NCBI GenBank assembly: GCA_964406945.1
Contig: CAYOTO010000017.1
Span: 1 to 64,000, forward strand
DNA: 64,000 nucleotides
Direction: 5' to 3'
From: UBA2266 sp964406945
GTDB taxonomy: Bacteria; Planctomycetota; Phycisphaerae; Sedimentisphaerales; Anaerobacaceae
Shown here one piece after another: positions 1 through 7,959 of the stretch. How positions within the stretch are numbered: position 1 is the first letter of the stretch; each line of letters begins with the position of its first letter. Under the pieces are notes generated by a model. The model was not told where the DNA came from. It worked only from the letters and a program-made list of their open reading frames with translations, and ran no database searches. Made by a program: the position numbers and the translations under genes.

Positions 1-47
1 TTAAGCAACTCCTCAATACGCTTAATATGCTCTTCCGTTACTTCCAT
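1..47 (-). CDS. 5' end of an unidentified gene (cut by window edge)
   Basis: Only the first 15 codons are inside the window, reading MEVTEEHIKRIEELL before the edge. The ATG at 47-45 is preceded on the minus strand by GGAGGG at good spacing, so the start is convincing although the product cannot be named. The peptide is charged and helical. The region upstream of it is the long gap before the receiver-domain gene. Confidence 0.55.
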   Translation of the reverse strand, partial: MEVTEEHIKRIEELL

Positions 48-716
48 ATATGACGTCCCTCCAGAACATCTTATAATAGAATTAGAACAAAACTAGGTAA
101 CACAAGCCGGGCAACGTGTCAATTGTCGATTTTAAAAATCGCGAAAAACCCGTATTTGCCACGTGTAAATACTCGCATCTTTGTGACAGTCATTGCGCAC
201 CTTGCCAAACGTCCCGTCAGGCATTTCAAACTGGGTAATTACCGGTTCCATCCGCCACGCACGCCGCCTTTTGGACCGCCGGCTCAACAGGCATCGGCTT
301 CGCCGTTCGCTCTTGTTGATTCGCTCGCCTCCCGCCGCCTGAGAAGACGCACTTTCCAACCTGCGGTCCTGCCGGTCTGGACTGCCCGCCGCAATCGGCC
401 CGGCAGAACGTTCGAAGCGGACATACCGCCGATATATCCGTGAATCTCTGTACCGGCCTTTGTAGAATGAGAACATTCCTGTAGCCTCGATTGAGCAGAC
501 CCTCACACGCAATTCATAACTCTACTGCCGCCCGGCAGCCCCATAAAAGACCACCGTCTGCCAGCATGGCAGGCAAAGACCGGGCCCGGCAGTTCGGCCG
601 GACGCATCGCCGATGTTTTTCAAAAACATAACATCTTGAATATCAAGTACTTATGACCATATATCGCCGCTGTGGGCCTTCTGGCACAGGATTTGCACAT
701 AATTGGGCAGATTACT
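48..716. other. Long intergenic region, no confident gene
   Basis: About 670 bases without a convincing gene. Overlapping frames on both strands around 120-510 have no ribosome binding site and an Arg/Pro/Ser-rich composition typical of shadow reading. A perfect TATAAT lies at 72-77 on the plus strand without a good -35. A 6-bp hairpin (CTGCCA, loop GCA, TGGCAG) sits at 558-572. A short Cys-containing frame at 117-239 is listed under findings. Confidence 0.6.
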
Positions 717-1181
717 ATGGCTTGGAGACTGTCAAAATTTGGTAGCGGTGGTTCGCCGACTCGCGAGAGCTTCGACGAGCCCGAAATTAATGTTCTCGCC
801 AGTGATGCGAACTGGGCGTGGCCGCAGGCGCTCCGCGCGATTTTCAAACCCCGCGGAATCAACCTCATGATGGCCGAAAACGCCGACGAATGCGTTAGTA
901 TCCTCCGGGAAAAACGCGTTCACACCGCCCTGGTCGATATGGACAATCGCGACTCCGAAGCACTGGCGACCGTAAAAGTGCTCGGGATACACTATCCGCT
1001 GCTGCCTTGCATACTGCTGACGGGCGTGGTCGACATTGATATCCTGGGCCAGGCGCTCAAATTGAACGTCTTCAGCGTGATAGACAAGCCGGTGGATATG
1101 CAAATACTCGAGCAGCAGTTGAACCGGCTGTTCATAAAAAGATACGGCAGCCACATTTTCGAGCAAAGGCCGCAATCGTAG
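717..1181 (+). CDS. Receiver-domain (CheY-like) response regulator, no output domain
   Basis: A 154-residue protein with the layout of a phospho-receiver domain. Visible are an acidic residue in the first beta-strand region (Asp30), the likely phospho-acceptor Asp74 in ALVDMD, the switch Thr102 in ILLTG, and Lys124-Pro in VIDKP. No DNA-binding or enzymatic output domain follows, and no histidine kinase is nearby. An in-frame GTG at 672 would add 15 residues, but the ATG at 717 begins closer to where the domain starts. Only one of the usual two first-strand acidic residues is evident, so Mg2+ binding may be altered. It lies 115 bp upstream of groES in the same direction; a role in heat-shock control is only a positional guess. 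Confidence 0.7.
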   Translation: MAWRLSKFGSGGSPTRESFDEPEINVLASDANWAWPQALRAIFKPRGINLMMAENADECVSILREKRVHTALVDMDNRDSEALATVKVLGIHYPLLPCILLTGVVDIDILGQALKLNVFSVIDKPVDMQILEQQLNRLFIKRYGSHIFEQRPQS

Positions 1182-1296
1182 AGTGAAATCGCTGTCCAAC
1201 CGGCCTAAAGGTCGAATCGGGTCGGACCGGCAGCCTCGAAACAAACATTACAACAAGTCAGTAATAGAAGTTGAGCTTGAAAGGAGTAAGTACAAG

Positions 1297-1584
1297 ATGA
1301 AAATTCGACCATTGGCAGACAAGGTTCTCGTTGAGCGTCTCGAAGCCGAAACGAAAACAGCCGGCGGAATCGTACTGCCCGACAGTGCAAAAGAAAAGCC
1401 CCAGAAAGGCAAAGTCGTCGCGGTCGGCCCCGGCAAGAACCTCGAAGACGGCTCCGTGCAGAAACTGCAGATCAAAAAGGGTGATGTGGTCCTGTTCACG
1501 AGCTACGCCGGTACGGATATCAAGGTCTCCGGCAAAGAGTACCTCATCATGACAGAATCCGATATCATGGCCATCATTGAGTGA
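1297..1584 (+). CDS. groES: Co-chaperonin GroES
   Basis: Encodes the 10-kDa co-chaperonin that forms the heptameric lid on GroEL during ATP-driven protein folding in the cytoplasm. The 95-residue product has the standard family length, beginning MKIRPLADKVLVERL and containing the mobile-loop region ETKTAGGIVLPDSA, then KGKVVAVGPG and the C-terminal SGKEYLIMTE. The start is the ATG at 1297, preceded by AAGGAG at 1281-1286; the longer upstream frame is untranslated leader. groEL follows after 56 bp, so the two form the usual operon. I looked for a CIRCE inverted repeat (TTAGCACTC-N9-GAGTGCTAA) between 1182 and 1297 and saw none, so regulation by HrcA is not supported here. Confidence 0.97.
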   Translation: MKIRPLADKVLVERLEAETKTAGGIVLPDSAKEKPQKGKVVAVGPGKNLEDGSVQKLQIKKGDVVLFTSYAGTDIKVSGKEYLIMTESDIMAIIE

Positions 1585-1640
1585 GCAGTCGAGCCGGAAA
1601 TCTCGAAGCATTAGTTTTGAAGAGAAGGAGATAGACAAAA

Positions 1641-3263
1641 ATGGCAGCTAAAAAAATTGCTTTTGGAACAGAGGCCCGCGCCGCGATCATGGACGGCGTA
1701 GAAAAACTCGCCAAAGCCGTGAAGATTACGCTCGGACCGTGCGGCAGGAACGTCGTACTCGAAAAGTCGTACGGTTCGCCCACCGTTACTAAAGACGGCG
1801 TAACCGTCGCCAAGGAAATCGAACTCGAAGACGCCTACGAAAATATGGGCGCCCAGATGGTCAAGGAAGTCGCCTCGAAGACTTCATCCGTGGCCGGCGA
1901 CGGCACAACGACCGCGACCATTCTGGCCGAGAGCATCTTCAAGGAAGGCCTCAAAAACATTACCGCCGGCGCCAATGCAATGCAGGTAAAACGCGGTATC
2001 GACGCGGCCGTCGAAGCACTGGTGGACGAACTTTACGAGCTGGCGATCCCCGTTCAGTCCAGCAAGCAGATTCAGCAGGTCGCAACCTGCTCGGCCAACC
2101 AGGACGCCGAAATCGGCAAAAAGCTCGCCGAGGCGATGGACAAGGTCGACAAAGACGGCGTAATCACCGTCGAAGAAGGTCAGTCGCTCGAAACGATCGT
2201 AGAACTGGTCGAAGGTATGCAGTTCGACAAAGGCTACCTCAGCCCGCATTTCGTCAACAAGGTCGAAGACATGTCGGTCGTTCTGGACAAGCCCTACATC
2301 CTCATCCACGAGAAGAAGATCAGCTCGATCAAATCGCTCGTTCCGCTGCTTGAGAAGGTGGCCAAGAAGGGCAGACCGCTGCTGATCATCGCCGAAGACG
2401 TCGAAGGCGAAGCCTTGGCGACGCTGGTCGTCAACAAGCTCCGCGGCGTGCTTCAGGTCGCCGCCGTCAAGGCCCCGGGTTTTGGCGACAGGAGAAAGGC
2501 CCTGCTCAGCGATATCAGCGTACTCACCGGCGGACAGGCCATCTTCGAGGACCTCGGAATCGATCTGGAGAACATCGAACTGGCGCAGCTCGGCATGGCC
2601 AAGAGAGTTACCGTCGACAAGGACTCCACCACGATTATCGAAGGCGCCGGCGAGACCGACGCCATCAAGGGTCGCATCGAGCAGATCAAGAACGAGATCG
2701 AGGCCTCCACCAGCGATTACGATATTGAGAAACTGCAGGAAAGGCTGGCCAAACTCAGCGGCGGTGTCGCTCAGATCAACGTCGGAGCGGCCACCGAAGC
2801 CGAGATGAAGGAAAAGAAGGCCCGCGTCGAAGACGCTCTGCACGCCTGCCGTGCGGCCGTCGAAGAGGGCATTCTCCCCGGCGGCGGCGTCAGCATGCTC
2901 AGAGCACTGCCGGCCCTCGATAAGGTCAAGGCCACAGGCGACGCCAAAATCGGCATCGATATCATCCGCCGGGCGGTTATCGCCCCGATCAAACAGATCG
3001 CGGCCAACGCCGGACTGGACGGCTCCATCGTCGCCCAGAAGGTCATGGAAACCGATAAAAAGAACTTCGGATACGATGCCCTGACCAAGAAATACGGCGA
3101 TATGGTCGAAGCCGGCGTTATCGTACCGACCAAGGTCGAAAGAGCCGCACTTCAGAACGGCGCTTCGATCGCCTCGCTGCTGCTGACTACCGACGCAATC
3201 GTCAGCGAGATTCCAGAGAAGAAACCGGCGCCCGCACCCGGCGGAGCACCGGACATGTACTAG
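1641..3263 (+). CDS. groEL: Chaperonin GroEL
   Basis: The 60-kDa chaperonin subunit (540 residues) that assembles into double heptameric rings and folds proteins with GroES. Signature segments are VTKDGVTVAKEIELED, the ATP-binding GDGTTTATILAESI, the apical-domain DRRKALLSDI and the C-terminal equatorial GGGVSMLRALPAL. AAGGAG lies just before the ATG. Two departures from the common sequence are visible: the usual LGPKGRNV is LGPCGRNV (Cys for Lys), and the C-terminal tail is KKPAPAPGGAPDMY instead of the GGM-repeat tail of many bacterial GroELs. A strong terminator follows. This is the only chaperonin gene in the window; whether the genome has further copies cannot be told. Confidence 0.98.
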   Translation: MAAKKIAFGTEARAAIMDGVEKLAKAVKITLGPCGRNVVLEKSYGSPTVTKDGVTVAKEIELEDAYENMGAQMVKEVASKTSSVAGDGTTTATILAESIFKEGLKNITAGANAMQVKRGIDAAVEALVDELYELAIPVQSSKQIQQVATCSANQDAEIGKKLAEAMDKVDKDGVITVEEGQSLETIVELVEGMQFDKGYLSPHFVNKVEDMSVVLDKPYILIHEKKISSIKSLVPLLEKVAKKGRPLLIIAEDVEGEALATLVVNKLRGVLQVAAVKAPGFGDRRKALLSDISVLTGGQAIFEDLGIDLENIELAQLGMAKRVTVDKDSTTIIEGAGETDAIKGRIEQIKNEIEASTSDYDIEKLQERLAKLSGGVAQINVGAATEAEMKEKKARVEDALHACRAAVEEGILPGGGVSMLRALPALDKVKATGDAKIGIDIIRRAVIAPIKQIAANAGLDGSIVAQKVMETDKKNFGYDALTKKYGDMVEAGVIVPTKVERAALQNGASIASLLLTTDAIVSEIPEKKPAPAPGGAPDMY

Positions 3264-3278
3264 AGTAGTCGATTCGGA

Positions 3279-3309
3279 GCGGGCCCCGGACAGGGGCCCG
3301 CTTCTTTCT
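3279..3309 (+). terminator. Intrinsic terminator of groES-groEL
   Basis: A perfect 9-bp stem (GCGGGCCCC at 3279-3287 and GGGGCCCGC at 3293-3301) with loop GGACA, followed by TTCTTTCT, 15 bp after the groEL stop. This is one of the clearest factor-independent terminators in the window. Confidence 0.9.
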
Positions 3310-3346
3310 GATCCCGGACGAATTCCGGAAAGGGGGCATTATCGAC

Positions 3347-3625
3347 ATGCGTTTCTACACGAACATGATAGGCCAGGCCTCGCGAACCGTCGCGGCGGGC
3401 ATATTCATCGTAGGCCTGATGCTCATAGGATTCGCCGTGATAATCCTCGCTCTTCCGGAAGTTTTCGCCTTTCTGGCCGCCGCTGTTTTCGCAATAGCGG
3501 GTGTGGCCTGCGGCATTACCGCCGTTAAGATCCTTCTGGCCCAGCGCCGACTTGAAAAAATGACGCCCCCCGACGACTCCGACGCCTACCGCGTAAACGT
3601 CCGCCTGCACGAAGAAGACTACTGA
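3347..3625 (+). CDS. Small two-helix membrane protein
   Basis: A 92-residue protein of unknown function. Two strongly hydrophobic segments (about residues 16-36 and 40-62) suggest two membrane-spanning helices, followed by a charged C-terminal tail ending HEEDY, likely cytoplasmic. The ATG at 3347 has a GGGGG ribosome binding site about 9 bases upstream. It follows the groEL terminator and runs convergently into mraY with only 21 bp between the stops. I recognise no family. Confidence 0.75.
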   Translation: MRFYTNMIGQASRTVAAGIFIVGLMLIGFAVIILALPEVFAFLAAAVFAIAGVACGITAVKILLAQRRLEKMTPPDDSDAYRVNVRLHEEDY

Positions 3626-3646
3626 TAAACCGCCCTGCGTTATCTG

Positions 3647-4855
3647 TCAGCGGATCTTGAGCGTTGCCAGCGCGATCGCCGCAAACGCAGCCGAAAGCAG
3701 CCAGAACCTGACCACCACCTGCGGCTCGCTCCAGCCGGCCAGATGAAAATGATGATGCAGAGGCGCGCAGCGAAACAGCCTCTTGCCTCCGGTATACCTG
3801 AAATAGCTCACCTGCAGCACCACACTCATCAATTCCATCACGAAAACTCCCCCGATCACCAGCAGCAGTATTTCGTTGCGTGTAACCAGCGCCCCGTATC
3901 CCATGGCCGCTCCCAGCGGCAGCGAACCAACGTCGCCCATGAAAGTCTGCGCCGGATGGCAGTTGAACCACAGAAAGCCCAGCACCGCCCCGAGAATCGC
4001 ACCGTAGAAAACGCTCAACTCGCCCGCCTTGGGAATATGCGGCAGCAGCAGATACTCCGACCAGCTCAGCGGCGCGAAGGTAACCCCCGGTTCGGCGCCC
4101 TCGGCCGCTCCGGAAAGCGACGCCGCCGCCGGAATCGGAATAGCCCGCGTCATATCCTCGCTCACCACGTAACAGAGCACCACCAGCACGAACGAAACCA
4201 TCCCCAGACAGCCGGCCGCCAGCCCGTCCATGCCGTCCGCCAGATTCACCGCGTTGCTCGTGGCCGATATGTAAAACAACGCTATCACAACGAACATCCA
4301 GTTCGCCAGCGGTATGCCCTTGTCGTACAGCGGCACCCAGAATTTGTATCCGTCGGGCGTGTTCACAAAATCCTGATATAGAAACAAAGATATCAGAACC
4401 GCGCCTGCTATCTGAAAAATCAGCTTCTCCCACGCCAGCAGCCCGTCTCTGTTGCGGTGCTTGGTATGCGCGGTCAGCTTGAGCCAGTCGTCAACGCCTC
4501 CAAGAGCACCGAACCAGATAACCAGGACGAACGATTTGCGTATGAACGGATTGTTGAGATTCGCCCACAGGCCGGTCGTCACTAATACCGCCAAAATAAT
4601 TATCAGACCACCCATCGTAGGCGTGTTGGCCTTTTCTTTGGTAAGTTCGTTCAGCGCCGCGTGATGGAATTCGGGCCTGTCACCGATCTTCTTCGTCATC
4701 AGCCAGCGTATGATTACCGGCCCGATAAGAATCGCTATCGAGAAGCTGGTAAGCACCGCCGCCACCGATCTGAACAACACGTTCTGATACGCCCAGAAGT
4801 GCAGCAGAGGCGTCCCCGATGAGTCGTGAAAATACCGTAGTAAATGATAAATCAT
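3647..4855 (-). CDS. mraY: Phospho-N-acetylmuramoyl-pentapeptide transferase MraY
   Basis: An integral inner-membrane enzyme that moves phospho-MurNAc-pentapeptide from UDP to undecaprenyl phosphate, giving lipid I. Family motifs are TPTMGGLIII, GGVDDWLKL, the catalytic NAVNLADGMDGLAAG, FMGDVGSLPLG and LHHHFHLAGW. At 402 residues it is longer than the common 320-370. The extra length includes a roughly 40-residue insert rich in Ala/Pro/Gly/Glu after the NLADGMDG motif, between DMTRAI and LSVFYGA. It is the last gene of the murE-murF-mraY run on the minus strand, 54 bp after murF. No strong ribosome binding site is seen before the ATG at 4855. Confidence 0.96.
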   Translation of the reverse strand: MIYHLLRYFHDSSGTPLLHFWAYQNVLFRSVAAVLTSFSIAILIGPVIIRWLMTKKIGDRPEFHHAALNELTKEKANTPTMGGLIIILAVLVTTGLWANLNNPFIRKSFVLVIWFGALGGVDDWLKLTAHTKHRNRDGLLAWEKLIFQIAGAVLISLFLYQDFVNTPDGYKFWVPLYDKGIPLANWMFVVIALFYISATSNAVNLADGMDGLAAGCLGMVSFVLVVLCYVVSEDMTRAIPIPAAASLSGAAEGAEPGVTFAPLSWSEYLLLPHIPKAGELSVFYGAILGAVLGFLWFNCHPAQTFMGDVGSLPLGAAMGYGALVTRNEILLLVIGGVFVMELMSVVLQVSYFRYTGGKRLFRCAPLHHHFHLAGWSEPQVVVRFWLLSAAFAAIALATLKIR

Positions 4856-4909
4856 ATCTGATTCGGTGTCCCGTGGTTTGCAGGAACGCCGCGTAAGCGC
4901 GAAAAGCCG

Positions 4910-6292
4910 CTAATTGAAAAGCTCTCTAAGTTTATCTATTGCGGTCTCGAGTTTCGCCGACCGCGAGCCCTTGACCAATACTATATCGTTATCTTTTACA
5001 AATTCCTTCAGATTATTGCACGCTGCGGCCGTATCTTCGAAGCATCGAACCTCCAGATTGTAGTCCGCGTTGCGTCCAGCCGCCTCGGCGGCAACCGTTG
5101 CGAGCCTGCCCGCCGCAACGACGACCTGGATGCCCTGTCGAGCTATCTCGGCGCCCAGCTCGGCGTGCAGCTTTTCGCTGTCGGCGCCCAGCTCGGCCAT
5201 ATCCCCGCATATAAAAACGCTGCGGCGCTTCTTATCGGAATTGAGATGGCCCAGTGTGGCAAGTGCGTTTTGCATCGAAGCGGGATTGGCGTTGTAACAG
5301 TCGCTCAGCACGCGAAGCGTACCTATTTCCAGCAACTCGCCGCGCATAGCAACCGCCGGAAGTGTCTCGACCGCCGCCGCAAACTGCTGTATCGACAGTC
5401 CGAAAAGATTGCAAAGCCCCCACGCAGCCGCGGCGTTCTGCACGTTACCGGGTCCTGCCAGCGGCAATCGAACCGGCCCCGAACCCATAATGCTTTTCAG
5501 GTAAAAACTGCTGCCCGAGTCCTCCAGGACAATATCGCTCGCCAGAAAATCACATTCGCCGGTGGTTCCAAACGTCCGGAAAGGCACTCCCCTGTCTTTG
5601 CAGATTTCGACAAGCCTGTGCAGATCGCCGTTTATCAGGAAAAAACCTTCATCGTTGAGCCCTTCGGCTATGCTGAGCTTTTCCTGAGCTATCTTCTCCA
5701 CGCTGCCGAACCCCTCCAGATGCGCCGGGTACACGTTCGTAACCATCGCCGCGTCCGGCAGGGCGATTCTGGTCAGGTAACCGATTTCGCCCGGATAATT
5801 CGTACCCAGCTCGGCCACTACGATCTCGTCGTCGGCATCGGCGCCGAGCAGTGTCATCGGCAGGCCTATATCGTTGTTGAAGTTCTTCGGCGACTGATGC
5901 ACCCGGAAATGCCCGCTGAGAACATGATAAACGATCTGCCGGACTGTGGTCTTGCCCACCGACCCCGTTATACCGATTACTTTGAATCCGCAGCTCTTGC
6001 GATAGTACCGTGCAAGATCGCCGAGGGCCCGGATGGTGTCGTCTACTCTCAGAACGGTCTTTCCCGCCGGCGAATGCATGTCCCGGTCTACCACCGCACA
6101 TACCGCGCCTTTCTCGAAGGCCTGCGACACATAATCGTGTCCGTCGAAATTCTCGCCGGCGATTGCAAAGAAACAGTCCCCGTTCGAGATGCTCCGCGTG
6201 TCGGTGCTGACGCCGCTGACCATTCCGTCCGGCTGCCCGGCAGGTTCGGCCTTTATTACCTCCGCAAGTTTAGCAACCGTCAGCTTCATCAT
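4910..6292 (-). CDS. murF: UDP-MurNAc-tripeptide--D-Ala-D-Ala ligase MurF
   Basis: A cytoplasmic ATP-dependent Mur ligase that adds D-Ala-D-Ala to UDP-MurNAc-tripeptide, completing the pentapeptide precursor. The 460-residue product shows an N-terminal substrate domain (STDTRSISNGDCFFAI), the Walker-A GITGSVGKTT, the central-domain ELGTNYPGEIGYLT and the C-terminal SDCYNANPASM and VLVKGSRSAKLE motifs. The start codon overlaps the murE stop (ATGA), so the two are translationally coupled. A second ATG directly follows the first; either could be used. Confidence 0.97.
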   Translation of the reverse strand: MMKLTVAKLAEVIKAEPAGQPDGMVSGVSTDTRSISNGDCFFAIAGENFDGHDYVSQAFEKGAVCAVVDRDMHSPAGKTVLRVDDTIRALGDLARYYRKSCGFKVIGITGSVGKTTVRQIVYHVLSGHFRVHQSPKNFNNDIGLPMTLLGADADDEIVVAELGTNYPGEIGYLTRIALPDAAMVTNVYPAHLEGFGSVEKIAQEKLSIAEGLNDEGFFLINGDLHRLVEICKDRGVPFRTFGTTGECDFLASDIVLEDSGSSFYLKSIMGSGPVRLPLAGPGNVQNAAAAWGLCNLFGLSIQQFAAAVETLPAVAMRGELLEIGTLRVLSDCYNANPASMQNALATLGHLNSDKKRRSVFICGDMAELGADSEKLHAELGAEIARQGIQVVVAAGRLATVAAEAAGRNADYNLEVRCFEDTAAACNNLKEFVKDNDIVLVKGSRSAKLETAIDKLRELFN

Positions 6293-7728
6293 TTCCGCGC
6301 TCTGAGATACTCCGATGCAATTTCCTTATCGCTGAAATCACTCTTCTCGGTCCCGATTACCTGGTAGGTTTCATGTCCCTTGCCTGCGATAAGAATAATG
6401 TCATCTACCCGGGCCTGCCTGATCGTTGCGGCGATAGCCTTTCTTCTGTCGACTTCGATCGTGATCTTTTCCGCGGCCGAGTCGGTGAAACCGGCCATGA
6501 TGTCTTCAATAATCGAATCGGCATCCTCGGTTCTGGGGTTGTCACTGGTCACCGTTATCTTATCCGCGAACTTCTCGGCGACCTTGGCCATGCGCGGCCG
6601 CTTGGTCTTGTCGCGATCTCCCCCACATCCGAAAACAACCGTCAGCCGCCCCTTACAAAGCGGCTTCAGTGTCGACAGCACGTTCTTGAGCGCATCGTCC
6701 GTATGTGCGTAATCGATCAGCACCGCGAATCCGCAGTCGCTGTCGACCTTCTCGAGCCTGCCCGGCACTGCTTCGAGCGACCCCAGCCCCGCTGCGACCG
6801 TCCCCAGATCGAATCCCGCCGACAGACAAAGCCCCGCCGCCGCCAGATGATTGCTTATGTTATACAATCCCAGCAGGGGGGTCCTGACCTCAGATTTTTC
6901 TCCGTCGAATTCGAGATCGAAGACCGTTCCGTAGACGTCCATGGATTTGATTCGGGCCACAATATCGGCCGGCTCATCGACCGCATACCAGAGCACTCCG
7001 GCCCCGGTCTTTTGGGCAATCCGGCTCGCATGCGGCGACTGAGCGTTCAAAACCGCCGTCGCATCGCCGCGAAGCTGCTCGAAAAGCCGGCTCTTTGCCG
7101 CCAGATACCCGGCCTCGGTCTTGTGATAGTCCAGGTGATCGCCAGTCAGATTCGTGAACGCCGCCGCCTCGAAGTTGATCCCGGCCAGCCGGTCCTGGCT
7201 CAACGCATGGCTGCTGGCCTCTGCTATCATGTATCCGGCCCCGGCTTGGACCATTTCCGCCTGCATCGCGGCAATCGTCAGGCTGTCCGGCGTCGTCAGC
7301 GGCGCTTCGTGGCAGCCAGATCCCGTATCGTAGGCAACCGTTCCCACCAGTCCGCACCCGGCGCCGGCATTGCGAATGCACGAATGCACCAGAAAAGCCA
7401 CGGTTGTCTTGCCGTTGGTGCCCGTAACCGCCAGATTTGTCAGCTTCGAAGCCGGATATCCGTGTTTCGCCTGCGCCAGCATCGCCGCCGCTTTGGCTGA
7501 GTTCTCAACAACAATCCATTCAGTGCCGGCCTGCGAAACCGCGGGCGCCCGCTCGCCGACCACGTGCGTGGCGCCGGCTTCGACGGCGCTTTCAATAAAA
7601 TCATGTCCGTCCACCGCCGTGCCCCGCACGGCCACAAAAATGTCCCCGGACTGCGCGCAACGTGAGTCCAAACAGACATTTACATCCGGTTCGGTGGCTG
7701 CATATTGTAGAAGTTCGTCGAAATCCAT
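6289..7728 (-). CDS. murE: UDP-MurNAc-tripeptide synthetase MurE, meso-DAP type
   Basis: Adds the third stem-peptide residue to UDP-MurNAc-L-Ala-D-Glu. Mur-ligase motifs are GTNGKTTVAF (ATP binding), TNLTGDHLDYH, IDYAHTDDAL and VFGCGGDRDKTKRP. The C-terminal DNPRTED matches the DNPR signature that known MurE enzymes use to select meso-diaminopimelate, so a DAP-type Gram-negative murein is expected. I place the start at the ATG at 7728 (479 residues); an in-frame TTG at 7737 would add three residues and neither has a strong ribosome binding site. It heads the murE-murF-mraY cluster. ftsI, murD and murC are not seen beside it, so the usual dcw cluster is broken up. Confidence 0.96.
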   Translation of the reverse strand: MDFDELLQYAATEPDVNVCLDSRCAQSGDIFVAVRGTAVDGHDFIESAVEAGATHVVGERAPAVSQAGTEWIVVENSAKAAAMLAQAKHGYPASKLTNLAVTGTNGKTTVAFLVHSCIRNAGAGCGLVGTVAYDTGSGCHEAPLTTPDSLTIAAMQAEMVQAGAGYMIAEASSHALSQDRLAGINFEAAAFTNLTGDHLDYHKTEAGYLAAKSRLFEQLRGDATAVLNAQSPHASRIAQKTGAGVLWYAVDEPADIVARIKSMDVYGTVFDLEFDGEKSEVRTPLLGLYNISNHLAAAGLCLSAGFDLGTVAAGLGSLEAVPGRLEKVDSDCGFAVLIDYAHTDDALKNVLSTLKPLCKGRLTVVFGCGGDRDKTKRPRMAKVAEKFADKITVTSDNPRTEDADSIIEDIMAGFTDSAAEKITIEVDRRKAIAATIRQARVDDIILIAGKGHETYQVIGTEKSDFSDKEIASEYLRARK

Positions 7729-7959
7729 AGCAAACAAGGTAAGAACTTTACAACGATTCTAATCGTACTTACGCGAAATTCAACCTTGGGATTGCTCGAA
7801 TGCAAACTACGCCGCCAACAATCCACCACAAGCGGAAATTAGGCGAATATTTGCTGAGAAATCCCGTCTTCATGCGTATAATGGGTCGAGCCCGAGATGA
7901 TTCAGCACGGATTGAGGAGGGCTTGACAAAACGCTCTTGTTTTTGAAAGGACTTTGCAC

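Noticed and set aside
1182..1296. CIRCE element upstream of groES
   Set aside because: Searched by eye for the TTAGCACTC inverted repeat; not found.
1884..2843. A 319-codon open frame antisense to groEL
   Set aside because: It exactly overlaps a certain gene on the other strand; its composition (Asp/Gly/Val/Leu-rich) is what codon bias of groEL produces in antisense, and it has no ribosome binding site.
5165..6367. A 400-codon open frame antisense to murF
   Set aside because: Same reasoning: shadow of a highly biased real gene, Arg/His/Gln-rich, no motif.
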